DNA of 37,682 bases from the NCBI RefSeq assembly GCF_023109105.1, contig NZ_JALDTZ010000017.1, positions 1-37,682 of the forward strand. Reading direction: 5' to 3'. Source of the stretch: Streptococcus mitis. Lineage in GTDB: Bacteria > Bacillota > Bacilli > Lactobacillales > Streptococcaceae. The position numbers were made by a program, and so were the translations under genes. The notes beneath the pieces are model-generated. The model saw only the letters and a program-made list of their open reading frames with translations, did no database searches and was not told the DNA's origin. This document shows positions 10,619 through 17,388 of the stretch, in pieces; position 1 is the first letter of the stretch, and every line of letters begins with the position of its first letter.

Positions 10619-10627
10619 TGTGGATAA
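10619..10627. other. Perfect DnaA box between htrA and rlmH
   Basis: TGTGGATAA is an exact DnaA 9-mer about 2.3 kb from the dnaA start, in the divergent htrA/rlmH promoter region. TTTTCACAG just before it is a degenerate second site. It could titrate DnaA or link these promoters to replication; the function is inference. Confidence 0.65.
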
Positions 10628-10703
10628 CTTTCAAAAATCTGTGGTTTTCTCGGCTAAAATTAACCTTTTATTTTGTGAATAAGATGTGAAAAAATAGAGA
10701 ATA

Positions 10704-10712
10704 TGTTAGAAT
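10704..10712 (+). promoter_or_regulatory. Extended -10 promoter of rlmH
   Basis: TGTTAGAAT matches an extended -10 (TGnTAnAAT). Its end is only six bases before the rlmH ATG, so transcription would begin at or next to the start codon. Confidence 0.5.
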
Positions 10713-10718
10713 AGAGTC

Positions 10719-11198
10719 ATGAAAATTAAAGTTGTAACAGTTGGGAAACTGAAAGAAAAGTATTTAAAAGATGGTATCGCAGAGTATTCAAAACGAATTT
10801 CTCGATTTGCTAAGCTTGAAATGATTGAGCTGGCAGATGAAAAAACACCAGATAAGGCTAGTGAGTCAGAAAATCAAAAGATTTTAGAAATAGAAGGTCA
10901 GAGAATTTTATCAAAAGTTGGTGACCGTGATTTCGTTATTGTGTTAGCCATTGAAGGGAAAACTTTCTCCTCAGAAGAATTTAGTAAGCAGTTAGAAGAA
11001 GCTTCTATAAAAGGATTTTCTACTCTTACCTTTATTATTGGAGGGAGTCTGGGGTTAGCACAGGATGTAAAAAAGAGAGCTAATCTTTCTGTCAGTTTTG
11101 GTCGCTTAACCTTACCCCATCAGTTAATGAGACTCGTTCTTGTTGAACAAATTTATCGCGCTTTTACAATACAGCAGGGCTCTCCTTATCATAAATAG
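10719..11198 (+). CDS. rlmH: 23S rRNA (pseudouridine1915-N3)-methyltransferase RlmH
   Basis: RlmH methylates pseudouridine 1915 in helix 69 of 23S rRNA on assembled 70S ribosomes, using S-adenosylmethionine. The 159-residue product has the normal length and a SPOUT trefoil-knot fold: [10 protein letters not shown] forms the cofactor loop (about 107-116) and the C-terminus ends in the conserved QGSPYHK. No clear Shine-Dalgarno sequence precedes the ATG, and the best -10 element ends just six bases upstream, which suggests a leaderless mRNA. It is the first right-arm gene on the plus strand and is followed by a tRNA-Arg promoter. Confidence 0.97.
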   Translation: MKIKVVTVGKLKEKYLKDGIAEYSKRISRFAKLEMIELADEKTPDKASESENQKILEIEGQRILSKVGDRDFVIVLAIEGKTFSSEEFSKQLEEASIKGFSTLTFIIGGSLGLAQDVKKRANLSVSFGRLTLPHQLMRLVLVEQIYRAFTIQQGSPYHK

Positions 11199-11202
11199 AA
11201 AA

Positions 11203-11231
11203 TTGACTTTCAATTGAATTTTTGGTAAAAT
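11203..11231 (+). promoter_or_regulatory. Promoter of tRNA-Arg
   Basis: TTGACT (11203-11208) and TAAAAT (11226-11231) are separated by 17 bases and lie just upstream of the tRNA. This is a strong housekeeping promoter. Confidence 0.85.
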
Positions 11232-11241
11232 AGCTGTGTTA

Positions 11242-11315
11242 GGTCTCATAGCTCAGCTGGATAGAGCATTCGCCTTCTAAGCGAACGGTCGCAGGTTCGA
11301 ATCCTGCTGGGATCA
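11242..11315 (+). tRNA. tRNA-Arg (anticodon TCT)
   Basis: The 74-base sequence folds as a full cloverleaf: acceptor GGTCTCA/TGGGATC, anticodon stem TTCGC/GCGAA around loop CTTCTAA (anticodon TCT, reading AGA), and T arm GCAGG-TTCGAAT-CCTGC. The 3' CCA is not encoded. It sits directly before the comCDE promoter with one terminator in between. Confidence 0.96.
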
Positions 11316-11325
11316 ATATAGTAGC

Positions 11326-11352
11326 AAAGCTGGGAATTTTCCCAGCTTTTTT
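11326..11352 (+). terminator. Terminator after tRNA-Arg
   Basis: AAAGCTGGG (11326-11334) pairs with CCCAGCTTT (11341-11349), followed by further Ts. It separates tRNA-Arg from the comCDE promoter. In pneumococcus, read-through from this tRNA is reported to feed basal comCDE expression (from memory). Confidence 0.9.
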
Positions 11353-11363
11353 CTTAAAAAAGT

Positions 11364-11393
11364 ACACTTGGGGAGAAAAAAATGACAGTTGAG
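11364..11393 (+). promoter_or_regulatory. ComE-binding direct repeat (Ceb) of comCDE
   Basis: Two imperfect 9-base direct repeats, ACACTTGGG (11364-11372) and ACAGTTGAG (11385-11393), are spaced 21 bases start to start, or two helical turns. They lie where phosphorylated ComE binds upstream of comC in mitis-group streptococci. The spacing and sequence match the known early-competence promoters. Confidence 0.88.
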
Positions 11394-11424
11394 AGAATTT
11401 TATCTAAAACGAAATTCCATTTTG

Positions 11425-11430
11425 TATAAT
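11425..11430 (+). promoter_or_regulatory. -10 element of the comCDE promoter
   Basis: TATAAT lies 31 bases after the ComE repeats and about 50 bases before the comC start. There is no recognisable -35 hexamer at the correct distance, consistent with a ComE-activated promoter. Confidence 0.75.
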
Positions 11431-11480
11431 AGTTTTTGTAAGTTAGCTTACAAGCAAAAAACATTTTAGGAGATTTTATT

Positions 11481-11603
11481 ATGAAAAACACAGTTAAATT
11501 GGAACAGTTTGTAGCCTTGAAGGAAAAAGACTTGCAAAAGATTCAAGGTGGGGAGATGAGGAAATCAAATAATACTTTCTTTAATTTCTTAAGAAGAATA
11601 TAA
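11481..11603 (+). CDS. comC: Competence-stimulating peptide precursor ComC
   Basis: ComC is the precursor of the quorum-sensing pheromone that induces genetic competence. This 40-residue ORF starts after TTTTAGGAG and has a double-glycine leader of 24 residues ([20 protein letters not shown] then IQGG). Cleavage and export by ComAB, not encoded here, would release [16 protein letters not shown], a 16-residue cationic, amphipathic peptide. The E-M-R start and a basic end are typical of mitis-group CSPs. It differs from pneumococcal CSP-1 and CSP-2 and resembles S. mitis pheromones as remembered. comD follows 12 bases later and should encode the matched receptor. Confidence 0.96.
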   Translation: MKNTVKLEQFVALKEKDLQKIQGGEMRKSNNTFFNFLRRI

Positions 11604-11615
11604 AGGAGTAGAAGA

Positions 11616-12941
11616 ATGAATTTTTTCTTAGTAGTAGATTTTATATTATATTTTTTTATTATTAGTCACAGTTACCGTTTAATTTGTAAAGGTCAAATAA
11701 ATAGAAAAGAATTATTCTTTTTTGGCGCTTATACATTACTAGTAGAAGTAGTACTTGGCCTTCCCTTTTATCTTCTATATTTAGATGGGTTAGGGATTGC
11801 AACATTTTTATTTCCTTTGGGTTTATATTTCTATTTTCGATGGATTAAACAGTATGAGAGGGATAGAGGACTATTCCTAAGTTTACTACTATCTCTTTTA
11901 TATGAGAGCACTCATAACTTTCTGTCTGTAACTTTCTCTTCTATAACAGGAGACAATTTTGTTTTACAATATTATGCCCCATTCTTTTTCGTTGTAACGG
12001 TGTTGACTTATGTTGTTATCTTAAAAATAATTACTTATTTCCACTTGGAAATAACCTATTTTGACAAAGATTACCTTTATCCTTTCTTGAAAAAAGTATT
12101 TTTTGCTTTACTATTGCTCCATATTGTATCTTTCGTTTCAGATATGGTAAGTACGATTAAACATTTGAATAGTTTTGGAAGTATTTTATCATCTATTGTC
12201 TTTATCTCTTTACTTTTGACCTTTTTTGCAATGAATTCGCATAAAGAACAAATGGAGAAAGAGATTGCTTTGAAGCAGAAGAAATTTGAACAGAAACATT
12301 TACAGAATTATACAGACGAAATTGTCGGTCTGTATAATGAAATCCGTGGTTTTCGACATGATTATGCTGGAATGCTTGTTAGTATGCAGATGGCAATTGA
12401 CAGTGGTGATTTACAAGAAATTGACAGAGTTTACAATGAAGTTTTGGTCAAAGCAAATCATAAACTGCGTTCAGATAAGTATACTTACTTTGATTTGAAC
12501 AACATAGAAGATTCATCTTTACGAAGTTTGGTTGCCCAGTCAATTGTCTATGCTCGAAATAATGGTGTAGAGTTTACACTGGAAGTAAAAGATACGATTA
12601 CCAAGCTCCCAATTGAACTATTGGATTTGGTTCGTATTATGAGTGTTTTATTGAACAATGCTGTTGAAGGATCAGCTGATAGCTATAAAAAACAAATGGA
12701 AGTAGCAGTTATTAAGATGGAAACTGAAACAGTGATTGTGATTCAGAATTCATGTAAAATGACGATGACTCCTTCAAGAGATCTATTTGCTTTAGGATTC
12801 TCTACTAAGGGAAGAAATCGTGGAGTAGGATTAAATAATGTGAAAGAACTACTAGATAAGTACAATAATATTATTTTAGAAACAGAGATGGAAGGCAGTA
12901 CATTTAGACAAATCATTAGATTTAAGAGGGAATTTGAATGA
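11616..12941 (+). CDS. comD: Competence pheromone receptor histidine kinase ComD
   Basis: ComD senses CSP outside the cell and phosphorylates ComE. The 441-residue product has an N-terminal half with about six hydrophobic membrane segments (residues 1 to about 210), a short coiled region rich in Lys/Glu/Gln, the phospho-acceptor H248 in RGFRHDYAGM, and an N-box LNNAVEG with the glycine-rich ATP lid GRNRGVGLNNVKE. This is the HPK10 family of peptide-sensing kinases. AAAGGAG precedes the start. The stop overlaps the comE start (ATGA), so the two are translationally coupled. The N-terminal region normally varies with pherotype. Confidence 0.97.
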   Translation: MNFFLVVDFILYFFIISHSYRLICKGQINRKELFFFGAYTLLVEVVLGLPFYLLYLDGLGIATFLFPLGLYFYFRWIKQYERDRGLFLSLLLSLLYESTHNFLSVTFSSITGDNFVLQYYAPFFFVVTVLTYVVILKIITYFHLEITYFDKDYLYPFLKKVFFALLLLHIVSFVSDMVSTIKHLNSFGSILSSIVFISLLLTFFAMNSHKEQMEKEIALKQKKFEQKHLQNYTDEIVGLYNEIRGFRHDYAGMLVSMQMAIDSGDLQEIDRVYNEVLVKANHKLRSDKYTYFDLNNIEDSSLRSLVAQSIVYARNNGVEFTLEVKDTITKLPIELLDLVRIMSVLLNNAVEGSADSYKKQMEVAVIKMETETVIVIQNSCKMTMTPSRDLFALGFSTKGRNRGVGLNNVKELLDKYNNIILETEMEGSTFRQIIRFKREFE

Positions 12942-13690
12942 AAGTTTTAATTTTAGAAGATGTTATTGAACATCAAGTGAGGCTAGAGAGAATATTGGAT
13001 GAAATTTCGAAAGAATCGAATATTCCAATATCTTACAAGACAACAGGAAAAGTTCGTGAGTTTAAGGAGTATATCGAAAATGATGAAGTAAACCAGCTTT
13101 ATTTCTTAGATATCGATATTCATGGAATTGAGAAAAAAGGGTTTGAAGTTGCCCAGTTTATTCGTCATCACAATCCTTATGCTATTATCGTCTTTATTAC
13201 CAGTCGATCAGAGTTTGCGACTCTAACCTATAAATACCAAGTATCAGCCTTAGATTTTGTTGATAAGGATATCAATGATGAGTTATTTAAGAAGAGAATT
13301 GAGCAAAATATCTTCTACACGAAGAGTATGTTACTTGAAAATGAAGATGTGGTAGATTATTTTGACTACAATTACAAGGGAAATGATTTAAAAATCCCTT
13401 ACCATGACATTCTGTATATTGAAACGACAGGGGTCTCTCAGAAATTGCGCATTATTGGTAAGAATTTTGCAAAAGAGTTTTACGGTACCATGACAGATAT
13501 TCAGGAAAAGGATAAACATACTCAGCGATTTTATTCTCCTCATAAGTCATTTTTGGTAAATATAGGAAACATCAGAGAAATTGATCGAAAAAACCTAGAA
13601 ATTGTTTTCTATGAAGACCATCGTTGTCCTATTTCAAGATTAAAAATTAGAAAATTGAAAGATATTTTAGAGAAAAAATCTCAAAAGTAA
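12938..13690 (+). CDS. comE: Competence response regulator ComE
   Basis: ComE is the response regulator that, once phosphorylated by ComD, activates comCDE, comAB and comX for competence. The 250-residue product has a receiver domain with acidic residues ED at 7-8, phospho-acceptor D58 in YFLDID, and a conserved switch lysine in LDFVDKD. The LytTR DNA-binding domain covers about 140-245 (YKGNDLKIPYHDILYIE, SPHKSFLVN). Its binding sites are the repeats at 11364-11393. No terminator follows; the tRNA-Glu -35 hexamer begins at the base after the stop codon, so comE transcripts probably read into the tRNAs. Confidence 0.97.
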   Translation: MKVLILEDVIEHQVRLERILDEISKESNIPISYKTTGKVREFKEYIENDEVNQLYFLDIDIHGIEKKGFEVAQFIRHHNPYAIIVFITSRSEFATLTYKYQVSALDFVDKDINDELFKKRIEQNIFYTKSMLLENEDVVDYFDYNYKGNDLKIPYHDILYIETTGVSQKLRIIGKNFAKEFYGTMTDIQEKDKHTQRFYSPHKSFLVNIGNIREIDRKNLEIVFYEDHRCPISRLKIRKLKDILEKKSQK

Positions 13691-13718
13691 TTGACAATTA
13701 GTAAGAAATTGATATAAT
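13691..13718 (+). promoter_or_regulatory. Promoter of tRNA-Glu/tRNA-Asn
   Basis: Perfect TTGACA (13691-13696) and perfect TATAAT (13713-13718) with a 16-base spacer. The -35 begins directly after the comE stop codon. Confidence 0.9.
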
Positions 13719-13741
13719 GGTTATATCTGCTACAGATAGAA

Positions 13742-13813
13742 GGTCCGTTGGTCAAGGGGTTAAGACACCGCCTTTTCACGGCGGTAACACGGGTTCGAAT
13801 CCCGTACGGACTA
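13742..13813 (+). tRNA. tRNA-Glu (anticodon TTC)
   Basis: A 72-base cloverleaf: acceptor GGTCCGT/ACGGACT with one G-U pair, anticodon stem CCGCC/GGCGG around TTTTCAC (anticodon TTC), and T arm CGGG-TTCGAAT-CCCG. The CCA end is not encoded. It is followed five bases later by tRNA-Asn. Confidence 0.96.
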
Positions 13814-13818
13814 TTTTA

Positions 13819-13892
13819 TCCGCCATAGCTCAGTTGGTAGTAGCGCATGACTGTTAATCATGATGTCGTAGGTTCGAGTCCTACTGGCGGAG
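13819..13892 (+). tRNA. tRNA-Asn (anticodon GTT)
   Basis: A 74-base cloverleaf: acceptor TCCGCCA/TGGCGGA with discriminator G, anticodon stem CATGA/TCATG around CTGTTAA (anticodon GTT), and T arm GTAGG-TTCGAGT-CCTAC. It is cotranscribed with tRNA-Glu. Confidence 0.96.
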
Positions 13893-13900
13893 TATAGATA

Positions 13901-13929
13901 AAAGGGAACATGGTGTTGTTCCCTTTTTT
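13901..13929 (+). terminator. Terminator of the tRNA-Glu/Asn unit
   Basis: AAAGGGAACA (13901-13910) pairs perfectly with TGTTCCCTTT (13917-13926), followed by T residues. It lies just before the convergent TetR gene end and may act in both directions. Confidence 0.9.
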
Positions 13930-13932
13930 GTA

Positions 13933-14475
13933 TCAATTTGTATCACCAAGCATTTTCATAAGGAAGTCTGTTATTTCTTGAGGACTTTCTTTTTTTCCAT
14001 GTGCAATCCAAGTTTGGCAAACACCAAAAAGTGCGTGAGTTAGATAGATGCTACTGTATTCTAATTCAGTGGTATTGAGATTCAGTTGCATAAATCGCTT
14101 TTGTAAATCTGTACTGAGCATGATATGAAGTTTATTTCGTAAGAAATTTTGGATTTCTTTGGTTCCATTTTCGGAAAGAAGGGCAGCCAGAAGTGGTTCT
14201 GACTCTAGATATTCAAATACTTCTAAAATAGCCTCTCTTTTGTGATAAGCATGTTTTTGAAAAATATATTCAAATGTATGAAATAGCTTGCTTTGATAGT
14301 GCTCAATCATATCATACTTATCCTTATAGTGAGTATAGAAGCTGGAACGACTAATTCCGGCTTTTTCTGCTAACTTGACAGTAGAAATTTGATCAAATGG
14401 TTCTTCCATTAGTAATTGGACCATAGCATTTTCAATAGTTCGCTTTGTTTTTAAGCGTTTGTTACTTTCTTGCAT
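13933..14475 (-). CDS. TetR/AcrR-family regulator, YhgD-like
   Basis: This is a 180-residue transcriptional repressor with an N-terminal TetR helix-turn-helix (about 12-58; KLAEKAGISRSSFYTHYKDK) and a helical ligand-binding C-terminal domain. A GGAGG-like site precedes the ATG. It is divergent from a yhgE gene, the same arrangement as yhgD-yhgE in Bacillus subtilis. Two palindromes of the same pattern (14494-14513 and 14571-14591) lie in the shared gap and are the likely operators. The inducer is unknown. The assignment to TetR is certain; the regulation of yhgE is inference from position. Confidence 0.92.
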   Translation of the reverse strand: MQESNKRLKTKRTIENAMVQLLMEEPFDQISTVKLAEKAGISRSSFYTHYKDKYDMIEHYQSKLFHTFEYIFQKHAYHKREAILEVFEYLESEPLLAALLSENGTKEIQNFLRNKLHIMLSTDLQKRFMQLNLNTTELEYSSIYLTHALFGVCQTWIAHGKKESPQEITDFLMKMLGDTN

Positions 14476-14493
14476 ATTTCCTCCTTGTAAACA

Positions 14494-14513
14494 AATTAGA
14501 CTATGTGTCTAAA
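14494..14513. promoter_or_regulatory. Palindromic operator 1, TetR side
   Basis: TTAGAC-TATGT-GTCTAA is a perfect 6+5+6 inverted repeat 18 bases upstream of the TetR start. The half-site is the same as in the second palindrome at 14571-14591, with the same 5-base gap. Confidence 0.7.
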
Positions 14514-14528
14514 AATTGATTTTTTATC

Positions 14529-14556
14529 TTGTAATTTAGATTTTTTAATGTATAAT
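14529..14556 (+). promoter_or_regulatory. Promoter of yhgE
   Basis: TTGTAA (14529-14534) and perfect TATAAT (14551-14556) with a 16-base spacer face yhgE. The second palindrome begins 15 bases after the -10, covering the transcription start region. Confidence 0.7.
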
Positions 14557-14570
14557 CTATTATATCAAAA

Positions 14571-14591
14571 TTTTAGACAATATGTTTAAAA
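14571..14591. promoter_or_regulatory. Palindromic operator 2, yhgE side
   Basis: TTTTAGAC-AATAT-GTTTAAAA is a near-perfect inverted repeat (one mismatch in eight pairs) with the same core and 5-base gap as 14494-14513. It overlaps the expected yhgE transcription start, where a TetR dimer would block initiation. Confidence 0.68.
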
Positions 14592-14602
14592 AAGGAGAAA
14601 CT

Positions 14603-17245
14603 ATGTTTAAAGAATGGAAAGCAATTTTTAAAAAACCAACCTTTATTATTGTCATGATAGGAATTTCTCTTATTCCAGCTCTGTACAATATCATATTTTT
14701 ATCCTCAATGTGGGATCCATATGGTAAATTATCTGATTTACCTGTAGCAGTTGTCAATAATGATAAAGAGGCTTCCTATAATGGTAATAGCATGTCTATA
14801 GGAAAAGACATGGTGTCCAATTTAAAAGAAAATAAAACCTTGGATTTTCATTTTGTAGATGAAGAAGAAGGTAAGAAGGGCTTAGAAAATGGTGATTACT
14901 ATATGGTAGTGACTTTACCAAGTGATTTATCTGAAAAAGCAACTTCTATTTTAACGGATCACTCAGAGCAAATGCAAATAGATTATCAGACTTCAAGTGG
15001 TCATAGTTTTATTGCAAGCAAGATGAGTGATTCTGCTATGACACAATTAAAGCAGAATGTTTCTACCAATGTAACCGAGACCTATACTAAGGCTTTATTT
15101 AACAAAATGGTAGATTTAAAGGATGGGATGAGTCAAGCAGCTTCTGGTAGTGAAAAATTAACTGATGGAGCGAATCAGTTAGCGACAGGAAGTCAAACAT
15201 TAACTACTAACCTACACTCTTTAGCAGATTCAAGTGTAACATTTTCAAATGGAACGGAACAGTTTACTAAAGGATTATCCTCTTATGTCTCTGGTGTTGA
15301 ACAACTTCATCTTGGCTTAGGGAATTTTAATAGTGGTTTAGTTACATATACTGGTGCAGTGAGTCAATTAGATAGCGGATTAGGCCAATTATCTTCTAAA
15401 AGTCCTGAATTAGTGAGGGGAATTAATCAATTGTATACTGGTGTAGAATCTTATACTGGCGGTGTTTCTCAGCTCAATGCTGGTCTTAATCAATTTTCAT
15501 CTGGTGTTAGTGCCTACACCAATGGAGTGGGAAGTCTTGCAACAGGTGCTAATCAGTTATCCAATCAATCAGCTACACTTCGAATAGGGGTAGAGCAATT
15601 AAGTGAAGGGATTCAACAACTTTCTAGCAAGTTAGAGGCTTCGTCTGAGCAAAAAAATCAAATTAATCAATTATCCTCTGGTCTGAATCAGTTAAATCAA
15701 GCTATTCAAAATACTGATGTTGGAGATACAAGACAATTAGATTCTGTTTTATCAAGTATAGTATCTCTTTCTAATCAAATGCTAGCAAGTGCTCAGTCTG
15801 AAAAATCAACTACATTAGCAAATATTAAATCGACAGCAGCTTATCAATCATTGACAAGTGAGCAACAAGCTGAGATAAGTGCTTCTGTATCTCAAAATTC
15901 GACTGATAGTATTCAATCAGCTCAGTCAATTGTAGCTTTAGTTCAAGGTTTACAGGGAAGTTTAGAAAACTTACAAAATCAATCTTCTAATCTTTCGATT
16001 TTAAAAAATCAAGCTAATCAAGTATTACCGCTTGCTTCTACTTCTTTGACAGGATTGTCAAGTGGATTAACAGAAATACAGGGAGCTGTTAATAGCAAAT
16101 TAGTTCCTGCCAGTCAGTCTATTACATCGGGTGTAAATGCATATACTGCAGGTGTCGATAAAGTTTCTAAAGGCGCAAGTCAACTAAGTGAAAAAAATTC
16201 CACCTTGACAGGTGGTTTGGACCAACTAGTTTCAGGATCAACTACCTTGACACAAAAATCTTCTAGCTTGACAGCAGGAGCTGGTCAATTAGTTGAAAAA
16301 ACTCCAGAATTAGTATCTGGTATTGAAAAATTATCAACCGGATCCAATCAATTGAATCAAAAGAGTCAAGAATTGATAGCAGGAGTTGATAAATTACAGT
16401 CAGGATCTAGCCAACTAGCTGACAAATCCAGTCAGTTAATTTCAGGTGTTTTTCAATTAGAGAATGGAGCTAATAAATTGGCAGATGGAGCTGGGAAACT
16501 AGCAGAAGGTGGAACAAAGTTAACTTCTGGCTTGGAAGGTTTACAGACAGGACTTGCTTCTTTAGGACAAGGACTAGGTAATGCTAGTAATCAACTCAAG
16601 TCAGCATCAACAGAATCTAAAAATGCAGAAATTTTGTCAAATCCTCTCAGTCTTTCCAAAACTGACAATGATCAAGTTCCTGTAAATGGAGTTGCAATGG
16701 CTCCTTATATGATATCAGTTGCTCTCTTTGTTGCAGCATTATCAACGAATATGATCTTTGCGAAGTTGCCTTCAGGACGTCATCCAGAGAGCCGTTGGGC
16801 TTGGTTGAAATCTCGAGCTGAAATAAATGGTATTATAGCTGTTTTAGCAGGGATTTTGGTATATGGAGGAGTTCATCTTATTGGTCTAACGGCTAATCAT
16901 GAGATGAGAACATTTATTCTCATTATCCTAACAAGTTTAGTATTCATGTCTATGGTGACCGCTTTAACAACATGGAATAGCCGTATAGGAGCCTTCTTCT
17001 CGCTTATTTTGCTTTTATTACAGTTGGCATCAAGTGCAGGTACTTATCCACTTGCTTTGACAAATGATTTCTTTAGAGCTATTAATCCCTGGTTACCAAT
17101 GAGTTATTCAGTTTCAGGATTACGACAAACAATCTCTATGACAGGAAATATTCATCATCAAGTCATTTTCCTTGCCGTGATACTAGCTCTATTTACTGGT
17201 TTAGGTATGCTAGCCTATCAACCTAAGAAAATGGAAGAAGATTAA
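14603..17245 (+). CDS. yhgE: YhgE/Pip-family membrane protein
   Basis: The product is an 880-residue membrane protein of the YhgE/Pip family, related to the lactococcal phage infection protein and to EsaA of type VII secretion. One membrane segment lies near the N-terminus (about 12-35), then a long extracellular region of heptad-like repeats such as GANKLADGAGKLAEGG, then five or six C-terminal membrane segments from about 690. The start at 14603 (MFKEWKAIFKKP) has GGAG at 14594-14597; an earlier ATG at 14582 lies in the operator and has no ribosome binding site. No esx or ess genes are nearby, so the physiological role is unknown. Likely controlled by the divergent TetR regulator. Confidence 0.9.
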   Translation: MFKEWKAIFKKPTFIIVMIGISLIPALYNIIFLSSMWDPYGKLSDLPVAVVNNDKEASYNGNSMSIGKDMVSNLKENKTLDFHFVDEEEGKKGLENGDYYMVVTLPSDLSEKATSILTDHSEQMQIDYQTSSGHSFIASKMSDSAMTQLKQNVSTNVTETYTKALFNKMVDLKDGMSQAASGSEKLTDGANQLATGSQTLTTNLHSLADSSVTFSNGTEQFTKGLSSYVSGVEQLHLGLGNFNSGLVTYTGAVSQLDSGLGQLSSKSPELVRGINQLYTGVESYTGGVSQLNAGLNQFSSGVSAYTNGVGSLATGANQLSNQSATLRIGVEQLSEGIQQLSSKLEASSEQKNQINQLSSGLNQLNQAIQNTDVGDTRQLDSVLSSIVSLSNQMLASAQSEKSTTLANIKSTAAYQSLTSEQQAEISASVSQNSTDSIQSAQSIVALVQGLQGSLENLQNQSSNLSILKNQANQVLPLASTSLTGLSSGLTEIQGAVNSKLVPASQSITSGVNAYTAGVDKVSKGASQLSEKNSTLTGGLDQLVSGSTTLTQKSSSLTAGAGQLVEKTPELVSGIEKLSTGSNQLNQKSQELIAGVDKLQSGSSQLADKSSQLISGVFQLENGANKLADGAGKLAEGGTKLTSGLEGLQTGLASLGQGLGNASNQLKSASTESKNAEILSNPLSLSKTDNDQVPVNGVAMAPYMISVALFVAALSTNMIFAKLPSGRHPESRWAWLKSRAEINGIIAVLAGILVYGGVHLIGLTANHEMRTFILIILTSLVFMSMVTALTTWNSRIGAFFSLILLLLQLASSAGTYPLALTNDFFRAINPWLPMSYSVSGLRQTISMTGNIHHQVIFLAVILALFTGLGMLAYQPKKMEED

Positions 17246-17276
17246 AAAATCGACCAATTAACTGGTTGATTTTTTT
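17245..17276 (+). terminator. Terminator of yhgE
   Basis: AAAAATCGACCA (17245-17256) pairs with TGGTTGATTTTT (17263-17274) with one G-U pair, followed by Ts. It begins at the yhgE stop codon. Confidence 0.88.
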
Positions 17277-17283
17277 ATGCCTT

Positions 17284-17388
17284 ATACTCTTCGAAAATCA
17301 AGTTCAAACCATGTCAATGTCGCCTTGCCGTACTCAAGTAGAGCCTGCAGCTAATTTCCTAGTTTGCTCTTTGATTTTCATTGAGTAT
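17284..17388. repeat. BOX element (boxA-boxC type, no boxB)
   Basis: The left end ATACTCTTCGAAAATCAA and the right end TTGATTTTCATTGAGTAT are inverted repeats, and the interior includes CGCCTTGCCGTACTCAAGTA and CTAGTTTGCTCTTTGATTTT. These are the boxA and boxC modules of the BOX repeat of S. pneumoniae and relatives; the total of 105 bases leaves no room for a boxB. BOX elements are small, nonautonomous, structured RNA/DNA repeats. The right end overlaps the last codons of yfhO. Confidence 0.9.

Noticed and set aside
14582..14602. Earlier ATG of yhgE at 14582
   Set aside because: It lies in the second palindrome and has no ribosome binding site, while 14603 has GGAG at the right distance.
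15100..16600. CRISPR-like repeat tract
   Set aside because: The DNA repetition in yhgE reflects heptad protein repeats with continuous coding; there are no uniform direct repeats with spacers, and no cas genes.
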